Assembly (NCBI GenBank): GCA_023159155.1
Contig: JAJNNX010000010.1
Span: forward strand, 992,001-1,056,000
DNA: 64,000 nucleotides
DNA from: Ustulina deusta
Taxonomy: Eukaryota > Ascomycota > Sordariomycetes > Xylariales > Xylariaceae
Reading direction: 5' to 3'
Part shown: positions 10,236 to 22,887 of the stretch, piece after piece
How positions within the stretch are numbered: the first letter of the stretch is position 1
Layout: each line of letters starts with the position of its first letter
Program-made: the position numbers and the translations under genes
The notes under the pieces: model-generated
The model's database searches: none
Seen by the model: only the letters and a program-made list of their open reading frames with translations
What the model was told of the DNA's origin: nothing

Positions 10236-13200
10236 CTTCGCAATCCAAGATTACCACGTTTTCGGTATTTGTTCCAACACAGATTGCCCAGCAATGCGAC
10301 AGCAGGAATGGTGGAAAATGATACTAGGTAGGCATATACACATGTAGGATCGAGCGGATCGAGCGGAAGGGGAAAAAAAAGCACTCTAGCTCCTCGGCTT
10401 GGGCGACGGAGTTAGCTCTTGAACTTTATATCTTTCGACCGTCGCTTCTAACTACCGTATCCCAACTTTCTCATGACAAATTCGCGGCGGTGTCTGCCCA
10501 GAGAGGAAATGGTCCATTTCGGCCGATGAAACGTGACGCGATCGATCCGCGACGATGCTAAATGCGCCAAGCACAATTCTGCCATTAATAACAGATCTGT
10601 AAGTGTCCCCGCCAACCAAGCCCCGTTGCCGACGTCACCACGATTGATACGTTTCCTGTTTTGGGCATGGGAAGCCATCGTCGCGCGTAAATGGTAGTGT
10701 GTCGCTATCGAAACATTCATTCTCATAGCGTTCAATGCTGACGACGACGAAATGCACATGATCGCGACCATAGTTCTCGGTAACAGTGATAGGTATATAT
10801 GTCCGAGGCCCCCTCACATTTGAAACATTTCTAAACCTCATCGCACCGTGGCGATTATGATCGGACTCCAAATCATTGATGAATATTACGCTGGTAGTTC
10901 TACAACAATGCAAGGTACTTGTGATGAATATTAGGCAAACCCATCTCTATGAGCATATCATGATATGACAAGTTTGCAAGTTCGGCCGAGTAGTGGTGAT
11001 AGATCAGTCACGCTAGGTAGTAATGGCAACCGATGAGAGTGTGCGTGTCGGTCCGTCCCGACAGCTTCTGTTACATAACAAACAAACAACACCTTGATCT
11101 ATGCTGGCAAACACAGCTTACTGGTGCTCAGTACATATGTTAGCTCCGTGTTCTCAGCGGAAAACTATAGATGGTTTCAGTTACGAGCTAACTTGTGTGC
11201 TTGATAGGTTGTCAGCTTCTAGTGGAGCGCCTCCGACAAGATAACTCGAACAGAATCTGTATGAAACTAGCGGAACGAGTAAAGCTCGACGACGAACTGC
11301 TCGTTGTGGGATCCTAGCTTCCTTAGTTGACATATACTACCCCGATGCTGGATCTACTAAAAGCTTTAATGAGTGTGAACATAGAGAAGAGTAGTAAATG
11401 GAGCGAAAACGAATCGAACATATAGCATGACAATCAGCGGCCAACGACCAAATCATGACTTAGGTGAGCAAGAGAATGTCGTCGTGAACCTTGATAATAC
11501 TTGTAGCCTTCATTTTTCTTAGACGGCAGTATTCCCATGACAGAATCAGCCAGGACAGGTATCAGGAACATGATCGTCTCGAGTAAGGCCCAGGCATGGC
11601 TCCACGAGATAACAGGTCAATACCGGTCGAAATGATGTACTCCGTAGGCTTGTGAACTAGTTCTTTATGTTCAATGCCATTGGAGAATACTGCTCATTGA
11701 TATGTAGAGAGACGAATAACTGGGAAGCTATATGATCTTGACTAGGTCAGGTGAGCGCTTGGCTTAGGATTTGACGGCATTGGGAAATGAATAAACACCA
11801 AGATATTGGCCAGCTATCCAGCCGCAATGATAGCAGAATAGCTACGAACGCTAAGTGGCCAGGTCCTAGTGGTTGTTAGCTGACAGTACTATACGCCCCG
11901 CCAATAGATACCTGTAAGGGATAGCACTGGTTGAAGTGAACTGTCCTAAAACAGTCACCTTAGGAAGTCTATTTGTGCAGTTAGGAATTAGGGGGTTGGT
12001 AATGGCGCTTATTTCGTGTGATGCAATCCACTTGACGGCTCTGAATTGACCATTTCCATGTGTTGGTAGGACTAAGTAGCTTAGATAGTTAAATCGATCT
12101 TATAGTTGGTTCCTGTTGAGGCACCAAACCAAGCGCTATCGTCGAGAAGATAAGGAGTAACGATGGCGTCATATTGAGTTAGCAGACCCACGATGGCCAA
12201 GACCAATTCGTTCTCTCTAGGCCGGATGCCTCCGGCAGATATGGTATGTCTGAGACATAGGCTTCCCGCTTGCGGATTCCAAGGCGGGAGAAGTCTTTCT
12301 GCACATATTCTCCCTACCTCCGAGGTTGACTGCGTGGCTTGAGATATGTTACACTGCTTTATGCCGAGGTTTTTTGGCAACAAGGAGGAGTGCGCCAAAA
12401 GTTGCACAGGTGGTTGTGGGAACATAGTATACGAAGAGATTTGATATGCCAGATTGCCGTATAGGTAGAAGACTTTGATGGGACATATTCTAAGTAATCC
12501 TGTTGGTTCCCGAGAAGAGATATCGGCCAGCTAAAACTGAACGTGTTGGGTTTAGCACAATAGCCTACATAGGCACAGGTGCTATAAAGATAATCACCAA
12601 CATGGATAGTCTTCAATGACACCATCTCCCAGTCACGTTACTTGACGGCTCTACTGCGTATAAGTGTGTAGATGTACTTTGCAGAATCTTGTTTCAACCT
12701 TTCTCGCACCACTGTCCAATGACAGTGGAAAGACCCCTGCTCACCTGAAAAGACCCTTGTCGGTCCAAAGGCGGGCGGCTACCAGTGGGTCCTGACCCCT
12801 GCTTAGGTATTTTCTGTAGTGTACACGAGAGGATCGTTCCGAGGCAAAGGGATCGTCACAATCCGTTTGGGAGGATGTATTCTGCACAACGGATCCTGAT
12901 TTCAGCCGACATCTCACATCTCTCCGATCACCATAGCCCCCACCTTGTGGCGGTCAGAATGCCACGTCACTAGCCACACGAACTTCGCCATCGCGGGTCC
13001 GCCTCATACCTAATGGTTTACGATCGTGGCGAGGTGCAGTGTTAGTATACACCTAGTTGTCGGTCTATACCACTCCGGCTTGGTATACCACATACCGAGT
13101 TGGCATTGACTAAGCCGTTGAGGCTTAATACCAGCCGTCTGGGAGTCTCGCGTGGATAATCTGAGACAAACGGCATTTTGTGGCAAATCGGCTTTTAACG

Positions 13201-16200
13201 CATTAGTTCTGCCTTAGATCATGCAACTTTCAGCTCATCAACGGTCGCACAGATTGATGCTTTCTCTACCACTGCCTGCAAGATTAAGGAGCGGGTTGCG
13301 ATGTGAATAACGGGACTTCTACAAAATACATACCGAGATTGCAGGTCCCTGGTTTGCGTGGGCATATGGCGCATACAACAATCAGCCTACCAAAATGTAC
13401 AGGTATAATTGAGACCAAGACTGCATCTTGAGGCATAACAGGTGCGATTGGTACGGTAATACCCACAAAGGGTCCCACACTAGATAGATCTTCCTAGCTG
13501 ATTAGTGTAATCATAGGATTGGTGATGGTTGATTCTCTTTTTAGATGATCTTCTGGGGCTAAGTACGCTCGATAAGACTGCCCGGTAGTGACGATACCTT
13601 AGTATGCAGAGACATGAAGCGGATTCTCAGTACCGCTCCCTTGCCATTGAATAAATAGCCAGCCTCTGTTGAACTTCTATTGGGGAAAAAATCCGAAAGA
13701 TGCAGCCAATCAGAAAATCTGAAATTTAGCCTACATGATCGCCCCTGTCGTACGTACTGCAGTATACACATCCGATAAAAGGTCGCTTGCGAGGAAAGCT
13801 TCTAGAAAAGTTGCTCGGTTACTACTTGCTGCATTTGGCGCGGCTCCTACTGTCAACCACCTACTAGAACTGTCCACACCCGCATAAGGTAGTATTCGGC
13901 AAACCTAACAGAGTGTGGTAGGTGCTGTCTGATGTTACTCAGCGAGCCCTGTCTCACGGGTTCGTATCTTGCTTATATGCTTGATGTCTAAATAATATAC
14001 CTCCTATGTAGCTCCTCGCAGACCTGCCGCAATATGATGTTTGGCTTTGTGGATGTGTGATGCTGCTTTCAATAGGTCAGATCTGCACTTCGCGGCTACC
14101 ATGCATCTGACGAGGTGTCGTACAGTACCAATCAAAAAAAATGTTATCTAATATACCTTAAAAACAAAACGAGATTCTCCTAAGGACTGTAGGGGCTAAG
14201 AGTCTAATTGGAGTGATGACTAATAATTCTGTGAATGTCTAGATTTGGGACTGGTCGGGTTCTGAACCATGGATACGCCCACTTTGGCTGCACCGTGGGT
14301 GCTAAACAGAGTGAGACATACATAATGCCACCACGATGTAGTGGACCCGTCTAGTGCAACAAAGGGCAAAGGCGAGATAGGCGAACACGGAACATGGAAA
14401 GGTGGCTGTGACGATATACTAGTATGTATATCACATGTGACATACTTGATATCACATTCTCTCTCGGCGGAGGCAAATTAGCTATTCAGAAAAGGTCGAA
14501 ACTCTTGTCCCGGTCAGAGGGAGCAAGGACACAAGTAGAGGGGGACTGAGAATGATTGTTGGCGAAGGCACTTGTCGTTGCTGGCAAGGCAGACTTGAGT
14601 GTACCTGCGTCAAATGGCTAATCGAGAATGAATTCAATTGATGGCCGCATTTGCACCACTAATTTTTCGGGATGTGCACAAGGATAACAGGACGTCTTAT
14701 GCTTAAGGGGCATTTTAAGAACCACTGGGTTGGCGGGCTCGTCACCGCCACAGCTTGTGTTCAATTGTCCCTTGCTCAACTGTTGTGTTGGTGTATGGAT
14801 TCCACTGGCGAGGCCTCGACGGGGACCCGGTGTGGGCGAAAGTCGTCAACTCCAGGGCATATTAATGGTCGTAGGTAGTGGGTTATAGGTAGACTACCGG
14901 GTAGACTACAGGCCACTTATACGCGGTACTCTAGGTACTTCTTCACCAGCACCTCTCCACTCGGTTGCCTCCTGCCCGCAAGCCCCGCAAACAAGCGTCC
15001 TCGCAGGTATCAGCCACAACCTGATGTTCGGCTGTTCACTTGTTACCATGTAGTCTGCAATCTTTGAATTCTACAAACTCCAGGTAGGTCTGTCTCATCA
15101 CAAACTCCGCGCTCCGTACAAATGTTGACAAAACAAGTTAATACTACTACCACAAGTGCCGCCGCATTCATTCGCTTACACATTAGTGTCAGTCAGTGCC
15201 AGTACGGATGGTGGGATGTCAAGCGAGCAGGGTTGCCCACATGTGCCCGCAGTGACCCTTGGTTGCGTCCGTCTATCCAACCAGCACAGCCTGCACTAGG
15301 TAGTCCTCGGACGAGGGATCCAGGGTTGCCACTGGCGAATCGCATCTTGCAGCCCTCATTGAACATTCTCATAGGATATCAGAATATGCATCACCCGCGT
15401 TTGCTCTACATAGTACCATCAGATTGGCCCAATGCAGCGGCTACGCATCTCATCCTGATCAACGCTCGCAAACTGTCAACCAGGCTATCAGCGTAGCGTA
15501 GTGGTCTACACACTACTGACCAACCGTGAGAGCACCTCGGAACCAGTTGCTCTGAGAGACCTGTGCATGTCCATGTCTCCGGTCGTTTAGCTTCGGCTGC
15601 AGTCTCTGCTCCTGCTTGTCGCTGTTTTGTTGTTGGGGGCTCCGAATACCCCTCAGGCGACTGAGAAATCGCTGCGCCCGTCACCTGCAGTAGTCGCGCG
15701 AGAAATGTCGCCCGCGACTCTGGTCTAGGTATGCCTCGCCTTGTGTGACTCAGCGCAGTACGCAGTGCTCCTTGTCCCTTCTTAGGTAGAATACGCTGCA
15801 CAAACGGATCCCTAGCTTGCTGATCGCCCCGTGCTACTCCGCAGAATCTGCTGTGACTGCTGCCAACTACCTAGTGGAGACTAAGTTTAGGGACATGGCT
15901 CGGCGATTCCAGAGCAAAGCAGGATGGCCACCTCTTGGCCGTGGACAGGGGTGTCTACGCCACGACGACCCACGCGAATTCTTATGTATACCAACCAACA
16001 AGCAGGTATCATCTTTTCTCACCACTTTCCTTTGGGTAAATCGGTGTTACTGGTTAACTGGAAAACGATTCGAGTAATCCATGTAACTCGGTCAATCAGC
16101 TTATATACCCATGACCATCTCGCTCTCCTAAATCCTCCGACCCTCCCCCAATGCTACCTTTCCATTTACTCTTGGTTCCGACTCCTATACCAGTGTTTAG

Positions 16201-16935
16201 CCTGCTTATTTTCGCTTCTTGTTTTGTATATTTTTGCTTTTTCGTTATCTGATTCTATCAATCGCCAGCCTCACAATTCTGTTGACGAGAGTATTGGGAG
16301 ATTGGAATATTCTGCTCGATCTTAGTATTTCCAAGTTTTCAACTTTGGTGTACTAGGCCTTTTTCCAGTGTGATATAGCAAAGGCTGGCGCCGCCACTGT
16401 TAGATGCCCTGGGACCACATCGCTACACAGACTCACCCTCTCTGCCACGCCGATATCTTCGATTACTTAACCTCCACACAGAACAGTCCCTCCCATCGCT
16501 TAGGAGCTGAATAGTTCGCACTGAGTCCGATATCTTTCAGTGGCGTTTGCTGTTGTTGTTTTTCATTCCAGACTCGCCCATATGTGACCAAACTCCTATC
16601 CTTGTACCCTTTTGTGGTTATACCCTGCCGATATTAATTGACGTGAGCTCTTTTGGATGGGGATTACTCATCGAGACTGAGCACTACCATTAATCAAGTA
16701 GTGGTCAAGATTCAACGGAATAATCGACCTTTCCCGCGTCTCTATGACTAAGGTCACCTGTCTAGATGGAAATTCATTAATAATAGTAAGTCTGTCTCAC
16801 TAAGATATGAGGAACTGGTTAATGTCGCTGACAATCAGTGCAGAAAGTCATTCGCGTATCATGAAATTATTATTCGACTTATAACATGATCAGACAATTG
16901 TATACTTGGCCAGTGTTGAGAAAGGAAAAGGCAAC
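10236..16935. other. 6.7-kb gene desert
   Basis: No reading frame here has convincing codon use, domain similarity or splice structure. The first part holds the PEBP-like promoter and the last part the promoter of the giant methyltransferase-like gene. Short open frames near 12.1-12.6 kb (minus) and 15.1-15.8 kb (both strands) were examined and not accepted. An imperfect inverted repeat lies at 14413-14453. Composition is not extremely AT-rich, so it does not look like a heavily RIP-mutated transposon block. Confidence 0.5.
14413..14453. repeat. Imperfect inverted repeat around CACATGTG
   Basis: AGTATGT (14421-14427) and ACATACT (14440-14446) flank ATATCACATGTG. Outer GATAT and ATATC words extend the symmetry to about 41 bases with mismatches. 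It could be an element relic or a chance palindrome in a gene desert. Confidence 0.45.
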
Positions 16936-19900
16936 ATGGCTTCTTCTATCCCAGTTGCCAATGTTCACGGTGTCGGCGACAAGTCTAAGAGTAAGCGGAT
17001 AGGGGCACTGCTGGACCTTTCTCGCGGGGAGCCTCCCCTGACCGTAGTGAGACGAAATCCACAGAAAGATTCTCAAAGAAACATGCCTTCAGTTCCAGTG
17101 GGCTCTCAGTCCCGTGCACAAATAAGCCGGATATCTCAGAGCCCATCTACCCACAAGCAACCTACACAGGCTGAGGTTAGGGTTCCTCGTCCCCCCCTCA
17201 CCCATGAGACACAATCCTTGTCAGCAAGCTCACGCTCTGGAATCCCCATGATGAAGTCGATAACAACAGTTGGGGTCTACACTGAGCCACCCAAGCAACC
17301 AAGGAGGATATTACGTCGAAAACAGTCAACCATATTGAAAGAGCCCTCGAACGTCCATACACAGAATCAATCTCATTCAGATTTTGGGAGGACTGGCTTG
17401 TCTGCGCCAATCAAGAAACCCCAAGCGCTACTTGATCAAGTCAGCCCCCTTTCGGACCAGAGTCTGACGCAGATACCAAGAGAGGCTCGTGGTGTACCCC
17501 AAGTTGAGACTCATCGACCGATGGCGCAGCCCACTCGAATATATCCAGAACTGGATCGCTACCGAGATATTCCAGCACCCTCGTCTAGGGATCCACTTGG
17601 AAGAGATGCTCTTTCCAGGCTTACAACAGAAGACCTGCCACCACCAACACCTCTGTTCTCAGGAGCCAGTAATCATAGCCAGTTAAGTAGTTTCAGTGCC
17701 AGCCCTTCCACGAGATTCTCGGGTTCACCCGGCACCGGTCCTTATAGCCGAGACACGACACCGACATCGATGTGCTCACAATCTCCTGGTCTTATTGCAC
17801 CTATCCGTCTACCTGCTGCTAGAGCAAGACAAGCAAGCCCAGCCGAAACGAGACCACCCATAACCCGAAGAAGAGCCGGTAGTACGTCGAATGAAGGAGG
17901 CTCTTTTAGTGCTGACCCTCACGGGCTTGCTGCAGTGAGGGAAGCTTTAACCTCATCATCGTCAAACTCGACGGTACGTACAGAAGAGAAAATCAATAAT
18001 AATAAAGCCCCGCGAGGGCATTTGCGGGCACCTCCAAGCCCCCCTCTCAGGAAATCATCACAGAAATTCAAGAAGGGACAAAGCACGGATGACACTCAAT
18101 TGTCGTTCCAATCTCGGATTTCATCTCACCCAGGAATAATACCTCCTTCCCCTATCAAGCCCGCAGGGCCTGCCCATAACAGAGCTCCTAGTCTCACACC
18201 GTCTCATCAACGTAGACCAACGCCACCATCCCGTCCAAGCAGAGATGGAACGCCAGATCTTTACTCTCAATTCGGTGGCCCAATCCCAATCATACATAGC
18301 AACTTATCCTCTACGAGCCTCACCGAAAGACGCCAAAGCGGACAACTACAGCCAATCTCGCTTCCCGGAGCAACGACCCAGAGATCAAGTCAGGACCGCC
18401 CTGGCTCCGCACGGCCCTCGCTCAGCCAAGAACCTTCGGCCACACGAGCAGAAGTTCTGCCGGGATCGCAGGACAGTAAGAATGTTGCCGGAAAGATTAA
18501 CAGAGCCCCAAGCCCCAGCGTTTCAGCATTCAAATACAGATTTCCACTTTTTGGGCGACGAACCAAGGAGGACCCCGAAGTAACCCAGACCGAGAAGAAA
18601 AGATCCAAGGTCTCTAGAAAGGGACCAGCGGCTGGGACAGGCCACGAAGGTTATGGTAGGGTAGGTGCGGTTAGGAGACGAAGTAGCATAGTCTCGACTT
18701 TACAGAGTAGCGCTTCAGGTCTTGTTTCATCGTCAGAGAGCCTTGCAAGCACTCTATCGACGGATCCGTTCCTGTTAGAACGTATGAGTCCTGTCATCAT
18801 CGCTGGTGGCGAGGTAGTTGAAAATCGGAATACCAGTTCTGATTTGATTCGCACTGAAAGTAATCAGAGCTCTTCTTGGCGCCGGCCAAGTCTGGGCCCC
18901 CAAAACTTTGCGGCTGCGTCCTCCGTTACCAGAGAGGGTAGCCGTCAGACCCTCTGGCCGTCTCCCTCTCTTTCAGAGGCGATTCACTCACGCCGTCCAT
19001 CAGATAATAATGACTCGCAGGAGGTTACGATGAAATCCACACTGGCATATGGGAGGTCAACTCGTGAGCTTCAGTCACAAAATAATGCACAAATCAGCAT
19101 TCCCAAGGCGACCAACAATCGAGCTCCTTCGGTAGCAAGTATAGCTACGACTATCCATACTGACGATTCATCCCCGGATATACAACGAGAACAGAGTCAC
19201 ACCCTTCCCCAGGTCAATGAACCCGCTAAAAAGTTAACTAATAGAGCCAAATCACCTCGCAAATGGAACCTTTTCGGAAGGAGCCAGGTCGGCTCGTCCG
19301 CCAAGAAACAAATGGACAGTAGACCTGTCATGGTTCAACCTGCTCGGGACCAACCGCCGGCCTCTTACACAGCAATAGACCCTCCGAAACAGAAGGATAT
19401 CGATGAAAGGCGAGATATAAATGCCATATCGCGCGAAGCAGAAGTTCTTCCTATCGCAGACACGCAACTGAACTATGACCAAAGGCCGTCTACCAGCAGC
19501 GGCACTAGCCAAATGATTCACGCGCATCCTGGAAAAGACGTTAACGATATTAGTTCGAAACCAAGTGACACGGTACCTCAGATTTGGCAATTCGATCCAA
19601 GGCAAGAACGCAGCCAGTTCAGGCAAAAAACTGCCGAGCCGTCCCCTAGTCGTCCCAGTAGGCTTCCTCAAGTCGGCAGAATTCCGAAAGTCGTGGCTAG
19701 TCGTCCAGAACAGACATCTCCAAAGAGCTTCTCTCGTCCGTTCAATCGGGTCAGTGTTCAACTGCCGCCGGTTCAATCAACTCAACCGGACCAGGACTCT
19801 ATAGCGAAAGGCCCTAGTCCTCCTGACTCAGTAGCATCAAGAACCGCACACGCCGAGTCGCCAGAGCAAGCACTATCACTAAACAAAGATCAGATTTGCT

Positions 19901-21459
19901 TCGACGGTCCATCCATCCCTGAGCAGCAAGGCCAAGAATTCCTTGTGTTCCCACCTTACGGGAACCCGGGCCACGCAGAGGGATCCGAATCAAGCTGTTC
20001 TGATACGCCCAGCCACGTTGTTCACACGGCACAAGCACCGGAGCCCTCAGCACCGCTTGCAGAAGACGAGGTTTGGGACGAATTCAATGACCTACTCGAG
20101 GGTTCTCCTCCATCCCCAACATCGTCTTGTGGGGATCCATTTCCACTTGAGACCTATTATTCCAACCTAGTCAAAAAGTCAGCGAAACCTCTTGAGTCAC
20201 CGACTTTTATGACCGAGCCCGTCCAAGATGCCCGAATCTCTGTTGCAACCGCCAAAACTGCCACCGAGTCTAGTCACCATAGCGCTGACATGACTGCACG
20301 GATCAATGCCGCTTTCAGATTTGATTCTGAGCGACCAGTGACACCGTTATCCTTTTCCGAGTTTGTGTCAGGCTATGGTGACCGCAACAATAGTATGATA
20401 GAATTGAGTCAAGAATCCAGGGTAACCCCCCGAGTCAGTTCATCCTCTAATGATGACGAGGCGGTCAAAGTTGCTAGCGAGAGAAGCTCACGAGTCAGCG
20501 AGAGGATTTCAACAAGTAGTAGACTCAGCGAAGAGACGCCACTGTCGCAGGTTAATCTGCGCGTTGGCTCGATGACAGTTAGCAAATGGCTCACATTTGG
20601 TCATGTTTTGCTCAGCCCTGTGAGAGAGGATCTCATCGACAATGATAGCTCCCTCAAGCGTCAATCAATACTAGTTATTGATGGACTGGGCAACGATGAT
20701 TGGTCGTTTTATGCTGCAGAAACATACCCTGCGGCGAACTTTTTCAACCTTTCTCCTCGTCCACCGTTGCCACAAGAGCACCAGACCACGTCATCTTTCC
20801 CCCTTTCGCCGCCAAACCACCACCAGATTCAGTTCAAATCTCACGCAGACAAGTTCCCGTTCGGTCCAGACAGTTTTAATGCTCTCGTCTTCCGTTTCCC
20901 CGCAGTCGCGCCAGAGTCCTACTATCGCAATATTATCTCAGAAGCTCAAAGGGTTCTGAAGCCTGGTGGGTTCATCGAATTTTCCGTTCTCGATGTTGAT
21001 CTCAATAACGTCGGCAACCGAACTCGACGTGCTGTCCGACATCTGAAAGAACAAGTCAGCACCCAGAATTCCGATTTTTACCTCAGCAGTACCGCAGATC
21101 TTATCTTGCGTTTACTAGGAAAGAAAGGGTTTGTTGACATTAAGACGTGTCGTTTGGGTGTGCCGGTTGCTAGCTCAATTACGACTGCACCTAATAAAGA
21201 TGGGAAAAAGGACGAGCGCAGTCTGGCAGAAATGATGAATGATGACACTGAAATAGGCGACAAAAATATAACGAAAATGGTCTCAAAAGTCGGTCGCTGG
21301 TGGTATAATCGATGCTACGAGCTTCCTACAGGGATGGGGAGCAGTATCTGGCACGATAAAGCTTTGCTTGCTGAGTGCGAAGAATGGGACACTAGCTTAA
21401 AGCTGATGGTTTGCTATGCAAGAGTACCTGAAGCTAGAGGGCGAAATGCAAGCGTTTGA
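16936..21459 (+). CDS. Giant disordered protein with C-terminal methyltransferase-like domain
   Basis: A single exon of 1507 residues. The ATG at 16936 is the first in frame. Residues 1 to about 1180 are low-complexity, rich in Ser, Pro, Arg and Gln, with many short basic/Pro motifs and no transmembrane segment; a conserved-looking block FKYRFPLFGRR recurs in related form as RKWNLFGRSQ. The last 300 residues resemble a class I SAM methyltransferase: a strand ILVIDGLGNDDWSFYAAE in the motif-I position, then FPFGPDSFNALVFRFP, AQRVLKPGGFIEFSVLDVDL (the characteristic post-motif-II strand), and a C-terminal region with VGRWWYNRCYELPTGMG. The glycine-rich SAM loop is degenerate, so activity is uncertain. 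Long disordered scaffolds with such a tail occur in filamentous fungi, but I know no assigned substrate. It may be a regulatory or scaffold protein. Confidence 0.85.
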   Translation: MASSIPVANVHGVGDKSKSKRIGALLDLSRGEPPLTVVRRNPQKDSQRNMPSVPVGSQSRAQISRISQSPSTHKQPTQAEVRVPRPPLTHETQSLSASSRSGIPMMKSITTVGVYTEPPKQPRRILRRKQSTILKEPSNVHTQNQSHSDFGRTGLSAPIKKPQALLDQVSPLSDQSLTQIPREARGVPQVETHRPMAQPTRIYPELDRYRDIPAPSSRDPLGRDALSRLTTEDLPPPTPLFSGASNHSQLSSFSASPSTRFSGSPGTGPYSRDTTPTSMCSQSPGLIAPIRLPAARARQASPAETRPPITRRRAGSTSNEGGSFSADPHGLAAVREALTSSSSNSTVRTEEKINNNKAPRGHLRAPPSPPLRKSSQKFKKGQSTDDTQLSFQSRISSHPGIIPPSPIKPAGPAHNRAPSLTPSHQRRPTPPSRPSRDGTPDLYSQFGGPIPIIHSNLSSTSLTERRQSGQLQPISLPGATTQRSSQDRPGSARPSLSQEPSATRAEVLPGSQDSKNVAGKINRAPSPSVSAFKYRFPLFGRRTKEDPEVTQTEKKRSKVSRKGPAAGTGHEGYGRVGAVRRRSSIVSTLQSSASGLVSSSESLASTLSTDPFLLERMSPVIIAGGEVVENRNTSSDLIRTESNQSSSWRRPSLGPQNFAAASSVTREGSRQTLWPSPSLSEAIHSRRPSDNNDSQEVTMKSTLAYGRSTRELQSQNNAQISIPKATNNRAPSVASIATTIHTDDSSPDIQREQSHTLPQVNEPAKKLTNRAKSPRKWNLFGRSQVGSSAKKQMDSRPVMVQPARDQPPASYTAIDPPKQKDIDERRDINAISREAEVLPIADTQLNYDQRPSTSSGTSQMIHAHPGKDVNDISSKPSDTVPQIWQFDPRQERSQFRQKTAEPSPSRPSRLPQVGRIPKVVASRPEQTSPKSFSRPFNRVSVQLPPVQSTQPDQDSIAKGPSPPDSVASRTAHAESPEQALSLNKDQICFDGPSIPEQQGQEFLVFPPYGNPGHAEGSESSCSDTPSHVVHTAQAPEPSAPLAEDEVWDEFNDLLEGSPPSPTSSCGDPFPLETYYSNLVKKSAKPLESPTFMTEPVQDARISVATAKTATESSHHSADMTARINAAFRFDSERPVTPLSFSEFVSGYGDRNNSMIELSQESRVTPRVSSSSNDDEAVKVASERSSRVSERISTSSRLSEETPLSQVNLRVGSMTVSKWLTFGHVLLSPVREDLIDNDSSLKRQSILVIDGLGNDDWSFYAAETYPAANFFNLSPRPPLPQEHQTTSSFPLSPPNHHQIQFKSHADKFPFGPDSFNALVFRFPAVAPESYYRNIISEAQRVLKPGGFIEFSVLDVDLNNVGNRTRRAVRHLKEQVSTQNSDFYLSSTADLILRLLGKKGFVDIKTCRLGVPVASSITTAPNKDGKKDERSLAEMMNDDTEIGDKNITKMVSKVGRWWYNRCYELPTGMGSSIWHDKALLAECEEWDTSLKLMVCYARVPEARGRNASV

Positions 21460-22887
21460 TCCTCCCTGGGAGCGTTGGGAGCGTCCAGAACGTTTTCACC
21501 AAAATAACCGTCTCATCAGGCCTTTCCATTAGACCTGGACGGACCACACCCCCACCCTTGCATATTCTACGCATTTCCATTTTGGGGTAGCGAAGAGTTC
21601 CGGCGTTAAGACGGTTTCGCAAGCATTTCCCATCAAGATTTCCAAGAGCGCAAGCTCAACATATTACTTACATACATAGATCGACGGCAGGAACCAGCAG
21701 ATCTAAGGTCATCATATCAGCGGGCGACAGCCAAACGTACTGATTTGCTGCATTGCTTATTTCTTGTGCGGCAAAATAGGATACCTTTTACTCATTCACT
21801 GGACACATTATTTTGACAACCATGGTTATACATGAATATATTCAACACACATCGGTGCGGGACGGGAAATTGGAACTCTCTTATGCGTCTAGCTAGGCGC
21901 ATTTATTGAGTTGGGGAGATAATTAGGGACCCTTAACCTCGCCGATCTTTTTGGATTCTTCTCACGCCGACGACGCGGCGGCCAGCTGGACTTCATCAAG
22001 CTATTATTATGCCTTTGCTTCACCCGCGCATGGACGACGGACTTAATTCTTAGGAACTGGTGGAAAGCTCTGGTAGCGGAATATTAGGCTTAGAAGTACG
22101 ATTTGGAGAAGACTAATCACTTGGAATGGTGGCATGCTGCGGGACGAAAGAAGTTCATATTTGTTTTATTACGATGGCATGACATGAAATTCACCGATTG
22201 ATGATGATGACGATGATGATGATGTGGCAGTTGCTATGACCGGAAGAAAGCAAGAAAGCATTGGAGTCTCTGATTCATGAAGTTTCAGATAGTCACAATT
22301 TGTTAAGAGATACCCCCGGATCCTGAAATAACGGGTTCGTTTATTCGCCTTTACCTGTGTTTCGTGCTTGTGCTTCCGCGGTTCCTACATCCGTGGCAAT
22401 GTGTTAACTTCAGATTTATAATAGTTTGAAGTATACTAGGTTAAGCTCCTTTTTAACCTATCCATATAACGACACCCTTCCTAGTACCGAGCTTACGTAC
22501 ACATACACGTCAGACATTTAGGTGAAAAAAAAAAAAAGATCACATTTCGATGGTCACCCGCCACCAGCCCGAACCGTTTATGGACCTATAATCTACATGT
22601 ATCCCTCGTTTGCCGTAATATATATATAAGTTGGTATATGTGCATATTTACCGTTTACCTAGCGCCCCCAAATGCCATGAAACGCCTCCGCCATGAATCA
22701 GCTTAAGGATTGTTGAGTATCATGATGGTATAGCGGTTGCTCGACCCGGGAGGCTCCGGGCCCCTGAGTTTAAGTGGTGGCATTAAAACACGCCGTTTCC
22801 CTTGGTTTCCCTCTTCGGGCTTATTTCTGCCTTCTGGTTTGGAAGGTTTGACATGTATATATATATATATATATGGATAACCGTGTT
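21460..22887. other. Intergenic region between the methyltransferase-like gene and the P450
   Basis: Convergent spacer of 1.4 kb. It contains simple repeats (GATGAT near 22201-22224, poly-A at 22524-22537, TA runs near 22619-22630 and 22856-22874) and no recognisable gene or RNA. Confidence 0.55.

Noticed and set aside
12081..12625. Minus-strand frames of 114 and 88 residues in the gene desert
   Set aside because: No recognised family, no signal or domain, no codon bias, and no plausible splice partner.
15122..15801. Overlapping plus and minus frames of 124-131 residues
   Set aside because: Both are Ser/Arg/Pro-rich chance frames without motifs or gene-like context.
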